DNA of 8,941 nt from Chloroflexota bacterium (GCA_005880175.1 VBJR01000177.1:1500-10440), one strand, 5' to 3'. Counted from the first letter of the stretch, positions 1 to 5,999 are shown. Translations and numbers: made by a program. Notes: a model not told the origin generated them from the letters alone.

Positions 1-327
1 GAGCGCGGCGAAGCCGGCCACGTAGGCGCCCAGCGAGGCGTTGAACAGGCCGGCGAAGAGGACGGTGTGCTCCGCCACGAGCCGGTTCCGGCCCGCCCAG
101 ATCGTCTCGACGAGGACGTCGGTCAGCGCCGCGACGCCGCCCAGCGTGACGCCGCTCAGCATCATGATGTGGGGCGGGATCAGGACCCGGTCGCGGCCGA
201 TCAAGCTGTGCCACTGGATGTCCCAGCTGGTGCCCAGGAAGCAGATCACCGACCCCAGCAGGACGACCGCGCCGAGTCCGAGGCGCAGCCTCCACATGGA
301 GCGCAGCGAGGGGATGGGCATATCCAT
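1..327 (-). CDS. Integral membrane protein of unknown function (partial, 5' end only)
   Basis: Translating the minus strand from ATG at 327 gives 109 residues, open to the window edge, so the C-terminus is missing. A short basic N-terminus (R9, R13, R15) precedes a hydrophobic segment at about residues 17-32. Then comes the motif SWDIQWHSLIGRD (34-46), followed by PPH (51-53), a second apolar stretch (about 54-72) and a third beginning near 90. This suggests a multi-pass membrane protein with its N-terminus in the cytoplasm. The WDxxWH...GRD...PPH pattern resembles a group of uncharacterised membrane proteins I recall from high-GC bacteria. I know no assigned function; the conserved His residues might bind metal or haem, which is speculation. 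There is no clear Shine-Dalgarno, and a second ATG two codons downstream (321) is an alternative start. It lies 90 bp downstream of the ATPase stop on the same strand, so read-through co-transcription is possible. Confidence 0.75.
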   Translation of the reverse strand, partial: MDMPIPSLRSMWRLRLGLGAVVLLGSVICFLGTSWDIQWHSLIGRDRVLIPPHIMMLSGVTLGGVAALTDVLVETIWAGRNRLVAEHTVLFAGLFNASLGAYVAGFAAL

Positions 328-383
328 GGCGGGAAGGCTAGGCCGGGTGGTGGGGCCCTGTCGTCGTGCTGGAGTGGGGTTTT

Positions 384-411
384 CGGCCTCCCTCTGGAGG
401 ATGAGAGGCCG
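384..411. repeat. Small imperfect hairpin after the ATPase stop
   Basis: CGGCCTC (384-390) pairs with GAGGCCG (405-411) around a 14-base loop. A competing inner stem CCTCC/GGAGG also exists. It sits 7 bp beyond the ATPase stop, in the 90-bp gap before the membrane protein gene. On the minus strand it is followed by GAAAACCCC, not by a U-tract, so an intrinsic terminator is doubtful. The rest of the gap (328-383) shows nothing recognisable. Confidence 0.3.
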
Positions 412-417
412 CATCCC

Positions 418-1791
418 TCACTCTCCGGAGTGAGCGGGCACGAGCTCGTCCAGGCCGACCAGCCGGGCGCCCCGGGCGGTCGCCGCCGCGCGGAGGTCGG
501 GCGCGAACCCCGAGCGCGAGAACAGGGCGACCCGGGCGCCGCTCACGTCGACCCCCACCTGGGCCAGGGCGGGCACCTTGCGCTCCAGCAGGTCGTCCAG
601 CACCGCCCGGCGCATGGGCTGCGCCGTCCACTTGCACTCGCCCACCACGGTGACCGCGCGGCCGGAGACGGCGACGATGTCGATCTCCTCGGTGGTCGCC
701 AACCGCTGGCGGCGCAGGTCGTGTCGGGCGGGCCCCCACCAGCGCCCGACCGACTCGCCGGTGCCCGCCCGGTCGGCCCGCACCCAGTCCCGGCACAGCT
801 CCTCGAACACGGGGCTGACGTGCTCGGCCAGGTGCGGCGCCACGTTGCGGTCGAAGTGGTCGCCGGCCGCCAGGCCAGCCCGCAGCTCCTCCTGCCAGGG
901 GAACACGAAGCGGAACCAGAACCGCATCAGGTGGTCGCGCAGACGATAGCGGCGCTGTCGGGCGCGGGGCTCGCTGAACAGGGGGTTGGCCGCCTCGATG
1001 AGGTGCAGGTCCTGGAGCACGCGCACGTTGCGCGACGCGTTGCCTTCGCTGACGTGGGATTCGGCGACCAGCTCCTGCCACGTCATGTCCTCGTGCCGGG
1101 AGAGCGCCAGGAGGAGCGAGAAGTGGACCGCCGTGCCGGTCAGCTCCATCTCCAGCACGTCCCACGGCTCGTTGAAGAACGCCCCGAGCGGCGCCAGCAG
1201 GTCCTCGCAGACGACTGAGCGGAGCGTGGCGTGGCGGCCGAGACCGCGCAGGTACAGTGGCATGCCGCCGTCGATCCCGTAGCGCGTGACCAGGTCAGCC
1301 GGTCGATGGGCGCCCAGGAACTCGCGCGCCGGCGCGAAGCGGAGCGGCGCGAGCAGGAACCGGCGGCCCCGGCCGTGCAGCGGTTGCCGCTCGGTCAGCA
1401 GCTCCTCCATCCTGGACACCTGCGACCCGCACAGGATCAGCTTGAGTTGGGACGCGGGCAGCTCCTCCTCCATGACGCGGGCCAGCACGGAGTCCGGCGC
1501 GCCACCGAGCCGGAGCAGCTCCGGGAACTCGTCGATCACGGCCAGCCGGCGTCCGCCCGTGGCCTGACGGAAGAGGAACCGGTAGAAGTCCGCGGTGTCC
1601 GCGAAGTGCACGTCGGCCGGCTTGCCGTCCGCGAAGCGCCGGAACAGCCAGGACTTGCCGACCCGCCGGCGTCCGAACAGGACGAGTGGGAAGCGGTCCT
1701 CGGTGCCATCCCACCAGGCGTCCAGCGCCGCCAGCTCCGTGGTGCGGTCGCGGTAGAGGTCGCGTCCGGCGAACTCGTAGGATCCCGTCAT
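418..1791 (-). CDS. Archaeal-type P-loop ATPase with C-terminal DUF234 (PD-(D/E)XK-like) domain
   Basis: A 457-residue protein of normal length for the AAA/archaeal ATPase plus DUF234 family. Walker A is GRRRVGKS (40-47), Walker B is LAVIDEFP (83-90), a sensor-1-like strand LILCGSQ is at 118-124, and GGMPLYL (175-181) is typical of the family. A winged-helix-like stretch lies around 223-275 (SEGNASRNVRVLQDLHLI). The C-terminal domain has E329/E330, EIDIVAV (369-375) and GECKW (384-388), matching the PD-(D/E)XK core with D371, E385 and K387 as candidate catalytic residues. The family probably couples ATP hydrolysis to an action on nucleic acid or to self-regulation, but its biological role is not established. 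The ATG at 1791 follows GGCAGG four to nine bases upstream, inside a 33-bp inverted repeat. Stop TGA is at 418-420. Nothing nearby shares its function, so it looks like a stand-alone, possibly horizontally moving gene. Confidence 0.9.
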   Translation of the reverse strand: MTGSYEFAGRDLYRDRTTELAALDAWWDGTEDRFPLVLFGRRRVGKSWLFRRFADGKPADVHFADTADFYRFLFRQATGGRRLAVIDEFPELLRLGGAPDSVLARVMEEELPASQLKLILCGSQVSRMEELLTERQPLHGRGRRFLLAPLRFAPAREFLGAHRPADLVTRYGIDGGMPLYLRGLGRHATLRSVVCEDLLAPLGAFFNEPWDVLEMELTGTAVHFSLLLALSRHEDMTWQELVAESHVSEGNASRNVRVLQDLHLIEAANPLFSEPRARQRRYRLRDHLMRFWFRFVFPWQEELRAGLAAGDHFDRNVAPHLAEHVSPVFEELCRDWVRADRAGTGESVGRWWGPARHDLRRQRLATTEEIDIVAVSGRAVTVVGECKWTAQPMRRAVLDDLLERKVPALAQVGVDVSGARVALFSRSGFAPDLRAAATARGARLVGLDELVPAHSGE

Positions 1792-1793
1792 TG

Positions 1794-1826
1794 ACCTGCC
1801 AGAAAATAGTCTACTTTCTGGCAGGT
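1794..1826. repeat. 33-bp inverted repeat between amidohydrolase stop and ATPase start; candidate operator/promoter
   Basis: The left arm ACCTGCCAGAAA (1794-1805) is the exact reverse complement of the right arm TTTCTGGCAGGT (1815-1826). The 9-base centre ATAGTCTAC is itself palindromic (TAG-T-CTA) apart from one A/C pair. The site is clearly AT-richer than its surroundings. It begins 2 bp before the ATPase ATG and ends on the last base of the amidohydrolase stop codon, so it fills the gap between two genes on the same strand. On the minus strand the centre holds a -10-like TAGACT (1813-1808), and the arm next to the ATG supplies a GGCAGG ribosome-binding site. There is no U-run after it, so a plain terminator is less likely than an operator overlapping the ATPase promoter and translation start. 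Confidence 0.8.
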
Positions 1827-3181
1827 TATCCGGTGCGCCCCTCCAGCCAGCGGCCCGTGCCCGGGGTGGCCAGCACCCGGCCCGACTCGTACACGGGCCG
1901 GCCGCGCAGGAACGTCGCCTCCACCCGGCCGGCGAAGGTCCTGCCGTCGAACGGGCTCCAGCGGGCCGTGGTCACCGAGCGCGCGGCCTCGAACGTCCAC
2001 GGCCGGCGGGTGTCCAGGACGGCCAGGTCCGCGTCGAGGCCCGGCCGCAGGCGTCCTTTGCGGTCGCCCAGTCCGAAGAGGTCGGCCGGGCGGCCCGCGA
2101 CCAGCTCGGCCAGGTCCGGCAGCGGGAACCGGCGGGCCGCCGCCTCGGTGAACACGGCCGGCAGGAACGTCTCCAGGCCGGGGATGCCCGACGCCGCCCG
2201 CAGCATCGGGCGCCGCTTGGCCTCCTCCGGCCAGGGCGCGTGGTCGGTCGAGATCGTCGCCACCCGGCCCGCCCACAGGTCGGCCCACAGCCCCTCGCGG
2301 GCGGCGGCGTCGCGGATGGGCGGGTTGACCTTGGCGATCGGGCCCAGCGCGGCGACGTCGTCCTCGCTCAGCGCCAGGTAGTGCGCGCACGTCTCGCCGG
2401 TCACGTCCGCGCCCAGGCTCCGGTAGTAGTCGATCAGCCGGAAGCCGTGCGGGTGCGTCACGTGGGCGATGTGGACCCGGGCGCCCGACCAGCGGGCCAG
2501 CTCCAGCGCCTTGACCACCGCCGCCGTCTCCGACACCACCGGCCGGCTGCGGCCGTGGGCGCCGGGGTCCTCCTCGCGCGCGGCCAGGCCCCGCGCGACC
2601 AACCGGTCCACGATCTCCTGCAGCTCCGCGTGCAGCACGACCGGCAGGCGGGCGTCCGCCAGCGCCTCGAACGCGGCCAGGAGGTCGCCGTCGGCGATGC
2701 GCGGGAACCGGTGGGCGTCCGTCTCGTACAGGGAGAGCTTGAACGCCAGCGGGCCCGCCGCCAGCAGCTCCGGGATGGCCTCGATGCCGTCCACCTTCGC
2801 GATCGTCGCGTACAGGCCGACGTCCACGCGGGCCTGCTCCGCGACCTGGGCCGCCTTCTCGCGGAAGCGCCCCGCCTCGATCACCGGGTCGGGGCTGTCG
2901 TACGGCATGTCCACGATCGTGGTCACGCCGCCGGCGGCCGCCGCGGCCGTGCCCGTCGCGATGCCCTCCACGGGCGTGCTGAGCAGGTGCACGTGCGTGT
3001 CCACCAGTCCGGGCAGCACGTAGCGGCCCGTGTAGTCGCGCACCTCGGCCGCCTCGACGGCGACGCCCGGCTCGAGCACGCCGGCGATGCGGCCGTCCCG
3101 GATGGCCAGCGCGCCGCCGCGCAGGACGGCGCCGGGCAGCACCAGGTCGCCGCGGACCAGCAGATCGAACGTGTCGGCCAT
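1826..3181 (-). CDS. Cyclic amidohydrolase (dihydropyrimidinase/hydantoinase/allantoinase type)
   Basis: A 451-residue member of the amidohydrolase superfamily, expected to hydrolyse a cyclic amide such as a hydantoin, dihydropyrimidine or allantoin in the cytoplasm. Visible metal-site residues: DTHVH (D61, H63, H65), a probably carboxylated Lys in AFKLSLYE (K148), VVLHAE (H184), IAHVTH (H240) and STDHAP (D313). GETCAHYL (262-269) and KVNPPIR (284-290) are signatures of the hydantoinase/allantoinase/dihydroorotase group, and length fits. The start at 3181 is chosen because AAGGAG (3190-3195) lies 8 bases upstream and the product then begins with the usual N-terminal beta-strand FDLLVRGDLVL; an upstream extension to 3313 would run into the divergent gene. 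Divergence from an M20 carbamoylase-type gene supports a two-step ureide or hydantoin pathway. Substrate cannot be fixed: allantoinase (AllB-like) and hydantoinase (HyuA-like) are both possible. Confidence 0.93.
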   Translation of the reverse strand: MADTFDLLVRGDLVLPGAVLRGGALAIRDGRIAGVLEPGVAVEAAEVRDYTGRYVLPGLVDTHVHLLSTPVEGIATGTAAAAAGGVTTIVDMPYDSPDPVIEAGRFREKAAQVAEQARVDVGLYATIAKVDGIEAIPELLAAGPLAFKLSLYETDAHRFPRIADGDLLAAFEALADARLPVVLHAELQEIVDRLVARGLAAREEDPGAHGRSRPVVSETAAVVKALELARWSGARVHIAHVTHPHGFRLIDYYRSLGADVTGETCAHYLALSEDDVAALGPIAKVNPPIRDAAAREGLWADLWAGRVATISTDHAPWPEEAKRRPMLRAASGIPGLETFLPAVFTEAAARRFPLPDLAELVAGRPADLFGLGDRKGRLRPGLDADLAVLDTRRPWTFEAARSVTTARWSPFDGRTFAGRVEATFLRGRPVYESGRVLATPGTGRWLEGRTG

Positions 3182-3230
3182 CTGGGGAGCTCCTTGACAG
3201 CGGTCGGCAACTGGCCCAGCGTCGCAGGGC
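3182..3230. promoter_or_regulatory. 49-bp divergent intergenic region of the ureide module
   Basis: Only 49 bp separate the start codons of the amidohydrolase and the M20 hydrolase, so their promoters must overlap or lie within coding sequence. Visible elements are the minus-strand ribosome-binding site AAGGAG (3190-3195), an 8-bp palindrome GGAGCTCC (3186-3193), and a plus-strand consensus -35-like TTGACA (3194-3199). The best-spaced -10 (CAGCGT, 3217-3222, 17 bp) is poor, so the plus-strand promoter is tentative. If used, it would give a nearly leaderless M20 transcript. The TTGACA half-site recurs in the inverted repeat downstream of the regulator gene. Confidence 0.3.
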
Positions 3231-4472
3231 ATGGGAGCTGAACCGCCAAGAACCGTAGCGCGCCCCGAGCTCGATGGCGCCCGTCTGCTCTCGGACCTGG
3301 ACCACCTGGCCACGATCGGCGCCGACCCGGCCGGCGGCGTCAGCCGGGTCGCCTACTCGGCGGCGGACATCGAGGCGCGCGGCTGGGTGCGCGAGACGAT
3401 GCTCGGCCTGGGGATGGAGGTCCGGCGCGACGAGGCGGCGAACGTGATCGGCCGCTACCCCGGCGCCGAGCCGGCCCGCAAGCCGATCACGCTCGGCTCC
3501 CACACCGACACGGTGCCCAACGGCGGCCGCTACGACGGCGCCCTGGGCGTGGTCGCGGCGCTGGCCTGCGTCCGCGCGCTCCGCGACGCCGCCGTCCACC
3601 TCCGCCACCCGGTCGAGGTGATCGACTTCGCCGCCGAGGAGGCGACGCTGGGCACCCCCACCCTCGGCAGCCTGGCGATGACGGGCGGCCTCGCCCGCGA
3701 CGCGCTGACGCGGCCGGCCTGGGACGGCCGCCCGGCCGCCGCCCACATCCGCGACGCCGGCCTCGACGCGAGGGGCCTGAACCGGGCCGTCCGCCCGCGC
3801 CGGGTCCTCGCCGCGTACCTGGAGCTGCACATCGAGCAGGGCGGCGTCCTCGACGCGGCCGGCATCCCGATCGGCGTGGTCGAGGGCATCGTCGGCATCC
3901 GGCGCTTCGCGGTCGCGTTCGCCGGCCAGGCCAACCACGCGGGGACCACCGCGATGGCGGACCGGCGGGACGCGCTGGTCATGGCCGCGCCGTTCGTGCT
4001 CGGGGTCCGCGACGCCGCCGTCGAGGCGGGCGTCGTGGGCACGGTGGGGGTTCTCCGGGTGCTGCCCGGCGTCCCCAGCATCGTCCCGGGCCGGGTCGAG
4101 CTGGAGGCGGAGATCCGCGGCCTCGACGAGGCGGCGCTGGACGGCGTCGAGGCGCGCCTCGGCGAGCTGGCCAGCGGCCTGGGCGGCGAGCTCCAGCGCG
4201 CCACCGCCAAGGCGTCGGTCCGGTCCGACCCGGAGCTGGTGGCGGCGATCGAGGCGGCCTGCGACTCGCTCGGCCTGGCCAGCCGGCGGATGGCGAGCGG
4301 GGCCGGCCACGACGCGATGGTCGTCGGCCGGTACGTCCCCCAGGCCATGATCTTCGTCCCCAGCACCGGCGGCGTCAGCCACGCCCCCGAGGAGCACACG
4401 CCGCCGGAGCGCTGCGTGGACGGCGGGAGGGCCCTGCTCGGTGCCCTGCTGGAGCTCGACGGCCGCCTGTAG
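3231..4472 (+). CDS. M20 family N-carbamoyl amino acid hydrolase / allantoate amidohydrolase
   Basis: A 413-residue zinc- or manganese-dependent hydrolase of the AllC/HyuC/AmaB-type group in peptidase family M20. It should split an N-carbamoyl (ureido) group from an acyclic product such as an N-carbamoyl amino acid or allantoate, releasing ammonia and CO2. Metal-site motifs are GSHTDTVPNGGRYDG (H91, D102), AAEEATLGT (E136, E137), ELHIEQG (H200) and GVSHAPEE (H384). The dimerisation-domain motif GQANHAGTTAM (232-242) and SGAGHDAM (356-363) are also typical. The usual EEGxRF around the catalytic Glu is replaced by EEATLG, which may change substrate preference. ATG at 3231 has only a weak AGGG just before it, so a leaderless or alternative start is possible, though the N-terminus looks natural. 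It is divergent from the cyclic amidohydrolase and 56 bp upstream of the regulator, with which it may form an operon. Confidence 0.92.
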   Translation: MGAEPPRTVARPELDGARLLSDLDHLATIGADPAGGVSRVAYSAADIEARGWVRETMLGLGMEVRRDEAANVIGRYPGAEPARKPITLGSHTDTVPNGGRYDGALGVVAALACVRALRDAAVHLRHPVEVIDFAAEEATLGTPTLGSLAMTGGLARDALTRPAWDGRPAAAHIRDAGLDARGLNRAVRPRRVLAAYLELHIEQGGVLDAAGIPIGVVEGIVGIRRFAVAFAGQANHAGTTAMADRRDALVMAAPFVLGVRDAAVEAGVVGTVGVLRVLPGVPSIVPGRVELEAEIRGLDEAALDGVEARLGELASGLGGELQRATAKASVRSDPELVAAIEAACDSLGLASRRMASGAGHDAMVVGRYVPQAMIFVPSTGGVSHAPEEHTPPERCVDGGRALLGALLELDGRL

Positions 4473-4528
4473 CAAAATGAGCAGGCGCTGTTGCGGGGCG
4501 CCGAAGAGGGATTGGGGGAGCGACGCGG

Positions 4529-5368
4529 GTGAGCGAGGTGCTGATCGACCAGGCCGACGTGCCGACCATCGGCAGTCGCGACCTCGGCTACAAGGTCGGC
4601 GAGGCGGCGCGGATGGTCGGCGTGAGCGCCGCCACGGTCCGCGTCTGGGAGCGGGAGGGCCTGATCGCCACGAGCCGCTCCTCCAGCGGCTACCGCTATT
4701 TCGGCGACGAGGACCTCGTCCGGCTGCGGCGCGTCGCGTACCTGCGCCGGGTGGAGAAGCTGAACACGGCCGGCATCCGGCGGGTGCTGGCCGAGGAGGG
4801 CCACGACCGCCCGACGCCCCGCAAGCGGCGCGAGGTGGCGCTGGGGCCGCGCCTGCGCAAGATGCGCCAGGAGCGCGGCCAGACGCTGGAGCAGGCGGCC
4901 GCCGCGGTCGGCCTGTCGGCCTCGTTCCTGAGCGAGCTGGAGCGCGACCAGAGCGGGGCCTCGATGGCCACGCTGCACCGGCTGCTCAGCTACTACGGCA
5001 CCACGTTCGCGGCGCTGCTGCAGCGGCCCAGCGGCCGGGTGGCGCGGCTCAAGCGGGCCGGCCGCGGCCGGTCCGTCCGCAACCACGGCGTCACCGTGGA
5101 GCAGCTGGCGGACGGGCAGGCGCTGATGGAGCCGCAGATCTTCACCGTCGAGCCGGGCGCCGGCAGCGAGGGCAGCTACTCCCACGAGGGCGAGGAGTTC
5201 GTCTACGTGCTGGAGGGCTCGTTCGAGGTGGTGCTGAACGACCAGGAGCGGTACCTCCTGCGCGACGGCGACAGCCTGTACTACCCGAGCGGGGTCCTGC
5301 ACTCCTGGCGGAACCCGGGCCGGAGCGTCGCGCGGCTCATCTGGGTGAACACACCTCCGACCTTTTGA
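4529..5368 (+). CDS. Transcriptional regulator with MerR HTH, XRE HTH and cupin domains
   Basis: A 279-residue regulator with three modules. Residues 21-90 are a MerR-type winged helix (YKVGEAARMVGVSAATVRVWEREG, with YRYF at 55-58 in the wing, then the basic helix DEDLVRLRRVAYLRR). Residues 107-165 are an XRE/Cro-type HTH (RLRKMRQERGQTLEQAAAAVGLSASFLSELERD). Residues about 200-275 are a small-molecule-binding cupin (SHEGEEFVYVLEG, H219/E223, and GDSLYYPSGVLHSW, H258). XRE-cupin proteins commonly regulate catabolic genes in response to a metabolite; the extra MerR domain is less usual. Start is GTG at 4529, supported by GGGGGAG (4514-4520) 8 bases upstream. It follows the M20 gene by 56 bp and is probably the local regulator of the divergent ureide genes; the ligand may be a pathway intermediate (inference). 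Confidence 0.9.
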   Translation: MSEVLIDQADVPTIGSRDLGYKVGEAARMVGVSAATVRVWEREGLIATSRSSSGYRYFGDEDLVRLRRVAYLRRVEKLNTAGIRRVLAEEGHDRPTPRKRREVALGPRLRKMRQERGQTLEQAAAAVGLSASFLSELERDQSGASMATLHRLLSYYGTTFAALLQRPSGRVARLKRAGRGRSVRNHGVTVEQLADGQALMEPQIFTVEPGAGSEGSYSHEGEEFVYVLEGSFEVVLNDQERYLLRDGDSLYYPSGVLHSWRNPGRSVARLIWVNTPPTF

Positions 5369-5379
5369 GGACTTTTGGG

Positions 5380-5395
5380 TGTCAAGTCATTGACA
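5380..5395. repeat. Inverted repeat TGTCAA-N4-TTGACA overlapping a -35 box; candidate operator
   Basis: TGTCAA (5380-5385) and TTGACA (5390-5395) are perfect inverted copies around GTCA. The right half-site is the -35 element of the plus-strand promoter at 5390-5418. A second inverted repeat, ACCTT-CGAT-AAGGT (5405-5418), covers the -10. The arrangement suggests a dimeric repressor or activator site, perhaps for the regulator encoded just upstream (inference). Confidence 0.55.
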
Positions 5396-5418
5396 ACCCT
5401 TTGGACCTTCGATAAGGT
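5390..5418 (+). promoter_or_regulatory. Near-consensus sigma-70 promoter (TTGACA-N17-TAAGGT) with no sense gene
   Basis: The -35 TTGACA (5390-5395) is consensus, the spacer is exactly 17 bp, and the -10 TAAGGT (5413-5418) is typical of high-GC bacteria. The block around 5362-5420 is visibly AT-richer than the flanks. Expected transcription starts near 5425 and runs to the right. No credible open reading frame on the plus strand begins there: the next gene (5472-5981) is on the minus strand, so the transcript would be antisense to it and head toward the histidine kinase at 6000. The promoter lies 21 bp beyond the regulator stop. Confidence 0.6.
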
Positions 5419-5431
5419 TCTGCGCGGCCAG

Positions 5432-5484
5432 GGGGCGGAGTCGGATTTCCGGGGGGCCGCCCCAGGGCCGCTTATCGAGCGGCC
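5432..5484. repeat. GC-rich hairpins at the end of the acetyltransferase gene
   Basis: GGGGCGG (5432-5438) pairs with CCGCCCC (5457-5463) over an 18-base loop. GGCCGC (5466-5471) pairs with GCGGCC (5479-5484) around a 7-base loop that contains the acetyltransferase TAA stop (5472-5474). These may slow or end transcription arriving from either side, but no U-tract follows in either direction, so terminator function is only possible. Confidence 0.35.
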
Positions 5485-5981
5485 TCGCCCAGCAGGCGCT
5501 CCACGATCACGACGTCCCGCCACTCGCCGTCCAGCCTGGCGTGCCTGCGGTGGAGGCCGACCTCGGTGAACCCGTGACGCGCGCAGAGCCGGCGGCTGGC
5601 CGCGTTCTCCGGGAACACCTTCGACACCACCTTCCAGAACCCGGCCCGCTCGCAGGCGTCCAGCAGGGCGCCGAGGGCCACCCCGCCGGCGCCGGTCCCG
5701 CGGCACTCGCGGGCCACGTACACCGAGAACTCGCCGATGCCGGCGTAGCACGGGCGGGCGCTGTAGGGGCCCACCCAGGCGAACGCGACCACCTCGCCGC
5801 CGCGCTCGACGACGACCGCGGGGTGGGTGGCCAGCCGAGCGTCGAGCAGCGACCGGACGTCCGCCGCCGAGCGCGGCTCGGTCTCGAACGTCGCCACCCG
5901 GTCGGCGATGCCCTGGCTGTAGATCCGGGCGACCGCCGAGGCGTCGCCGGGCACCGCGGCCGGCCGCGCGCTGAGCGTCAT
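5472..5981 (-). CDS. arsN1: GNAT N-acetyltransferase, ArsN1/phosphinothricin-acetyltransferase-like
   Basis: A 169-residue single-domain GNAT enzyme that transfers acetyl from acetyl-CoA to an amine. ARIYSQGIADRVATFETEPRS (18-38) near the N-terminus and CYAGIGEFSVYVARECRGTGAG (from about 78, with the CoA pyrophosphate loop RGTGAG) are very like the ArsN1 family A group. So are FWKVVSKVFPENAASRRLCARHGF (from about 115) and the tail RRHARLDGEWRDVVIVERLL. Known relatives acetylate arsinothricin or phosphinothricin-like amino acids and give resistance. The best start is ATG at 5981. No Shine-Dalgarno is present, but TATGGT ends 6 bases before the ATG, as in leaderless transcripts. It is divergent from the histidine kinase with only 18 bp between start codons. 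No other arsenic genes are visible, so the substrate could be any related amino acid or amine. Confidence 0.85.
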   Translation of the reverse strand: MTLSARPAAVPGDASAVARIYSQGIADRVATFETEPRSAADVRSLLDARLATHPAVVVERGGEVVAFAWVGPYSARPCYAGIGEFSVYVARECRGTGAGGVALGALLDACERAGFWKVVSKVFPENAASRRLCARHGFTEVGLHRRHARLDGEWRDVVIVERLLGEAAR

Positions 5982-5987
5982 CGTCGC

Positions 5988-5995
5988 ACCATAGT
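5988..5995. promoter_or_regulatory. Overlapping divergent -10-like elements in an 18-bp intergenic gap
   Basis: The gap between the acetyltransferase ATG (5981, minus) and the kinase ATG (6000, plus) contains ACCATAGT. On the minus strand this reads TATGGT (5993-5988), 6 bases before the ATG, the classic position for a leaderless start. On the plus strand CATAGT (5990-5995) lies 4 bases before the kinase ATG, a poorer fit. One near-symmetric -10 region may serve both genes. Confidence 0.35.
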
Positions 5996-5999
5996 CGGC

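Noticed and set aside
384..411. Intrinsic terminator after the ATPase
   Set aside because: The stem is only 7 bp with a large loop and is followed by A/C-rich rather than U-rich sequence on the transcribed strand; kept only as a weak hairpin.
891..899. CCTGCCAGG in the ATPase gene as a second copy of the palindrome arm
   Set aside because: Only about 8 bases match, within coding sequence and without an opposing arm; expected by chance at this GC content.
1794..1826. Palindrome as an insertion-sequence terminal repeat or CRISPR-like repeat
   Set aside because: Only one copy is present, no transposase is nearby, no second copy lies beyond the ATPase 3' end (328-417), and no target-site duplication is visible.
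1788..4475. Very long minus-strand open frame (895 codons) across the ureide genes
   Set aside because: It lies in other frames over two well-supported enzymes with intact motifs; its translation is Arg/Gly/Ala/Pro-rich with no recognisable domain. High GC removes stop codons from shadow frames.
3530..5302. Minus-strand open frame (590 codons) opposite the M20 hydrolase and regulator
   Set aside because: It is antisense to two genes with clear motifs; the composition is typical of shadow translation and no ribosome-binding site or domain is seen.
5375..5569. Small plus-strand open frame downstream of the regulator
   Set aside because: Its start lies upstream of the promoter's expected transcription start, it has no ribosome-binding site, and its end is antisense to the acetyltransferase with shadow-like composition.
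5541..5999. Upstream in-frame extension of the histidine kinase
   Set aside because: This stretch is antisense to the ArsN1-like gene and gives Arg/Ala-rich nonsense; the kinase sequence becomes sensible at ATG 6000.
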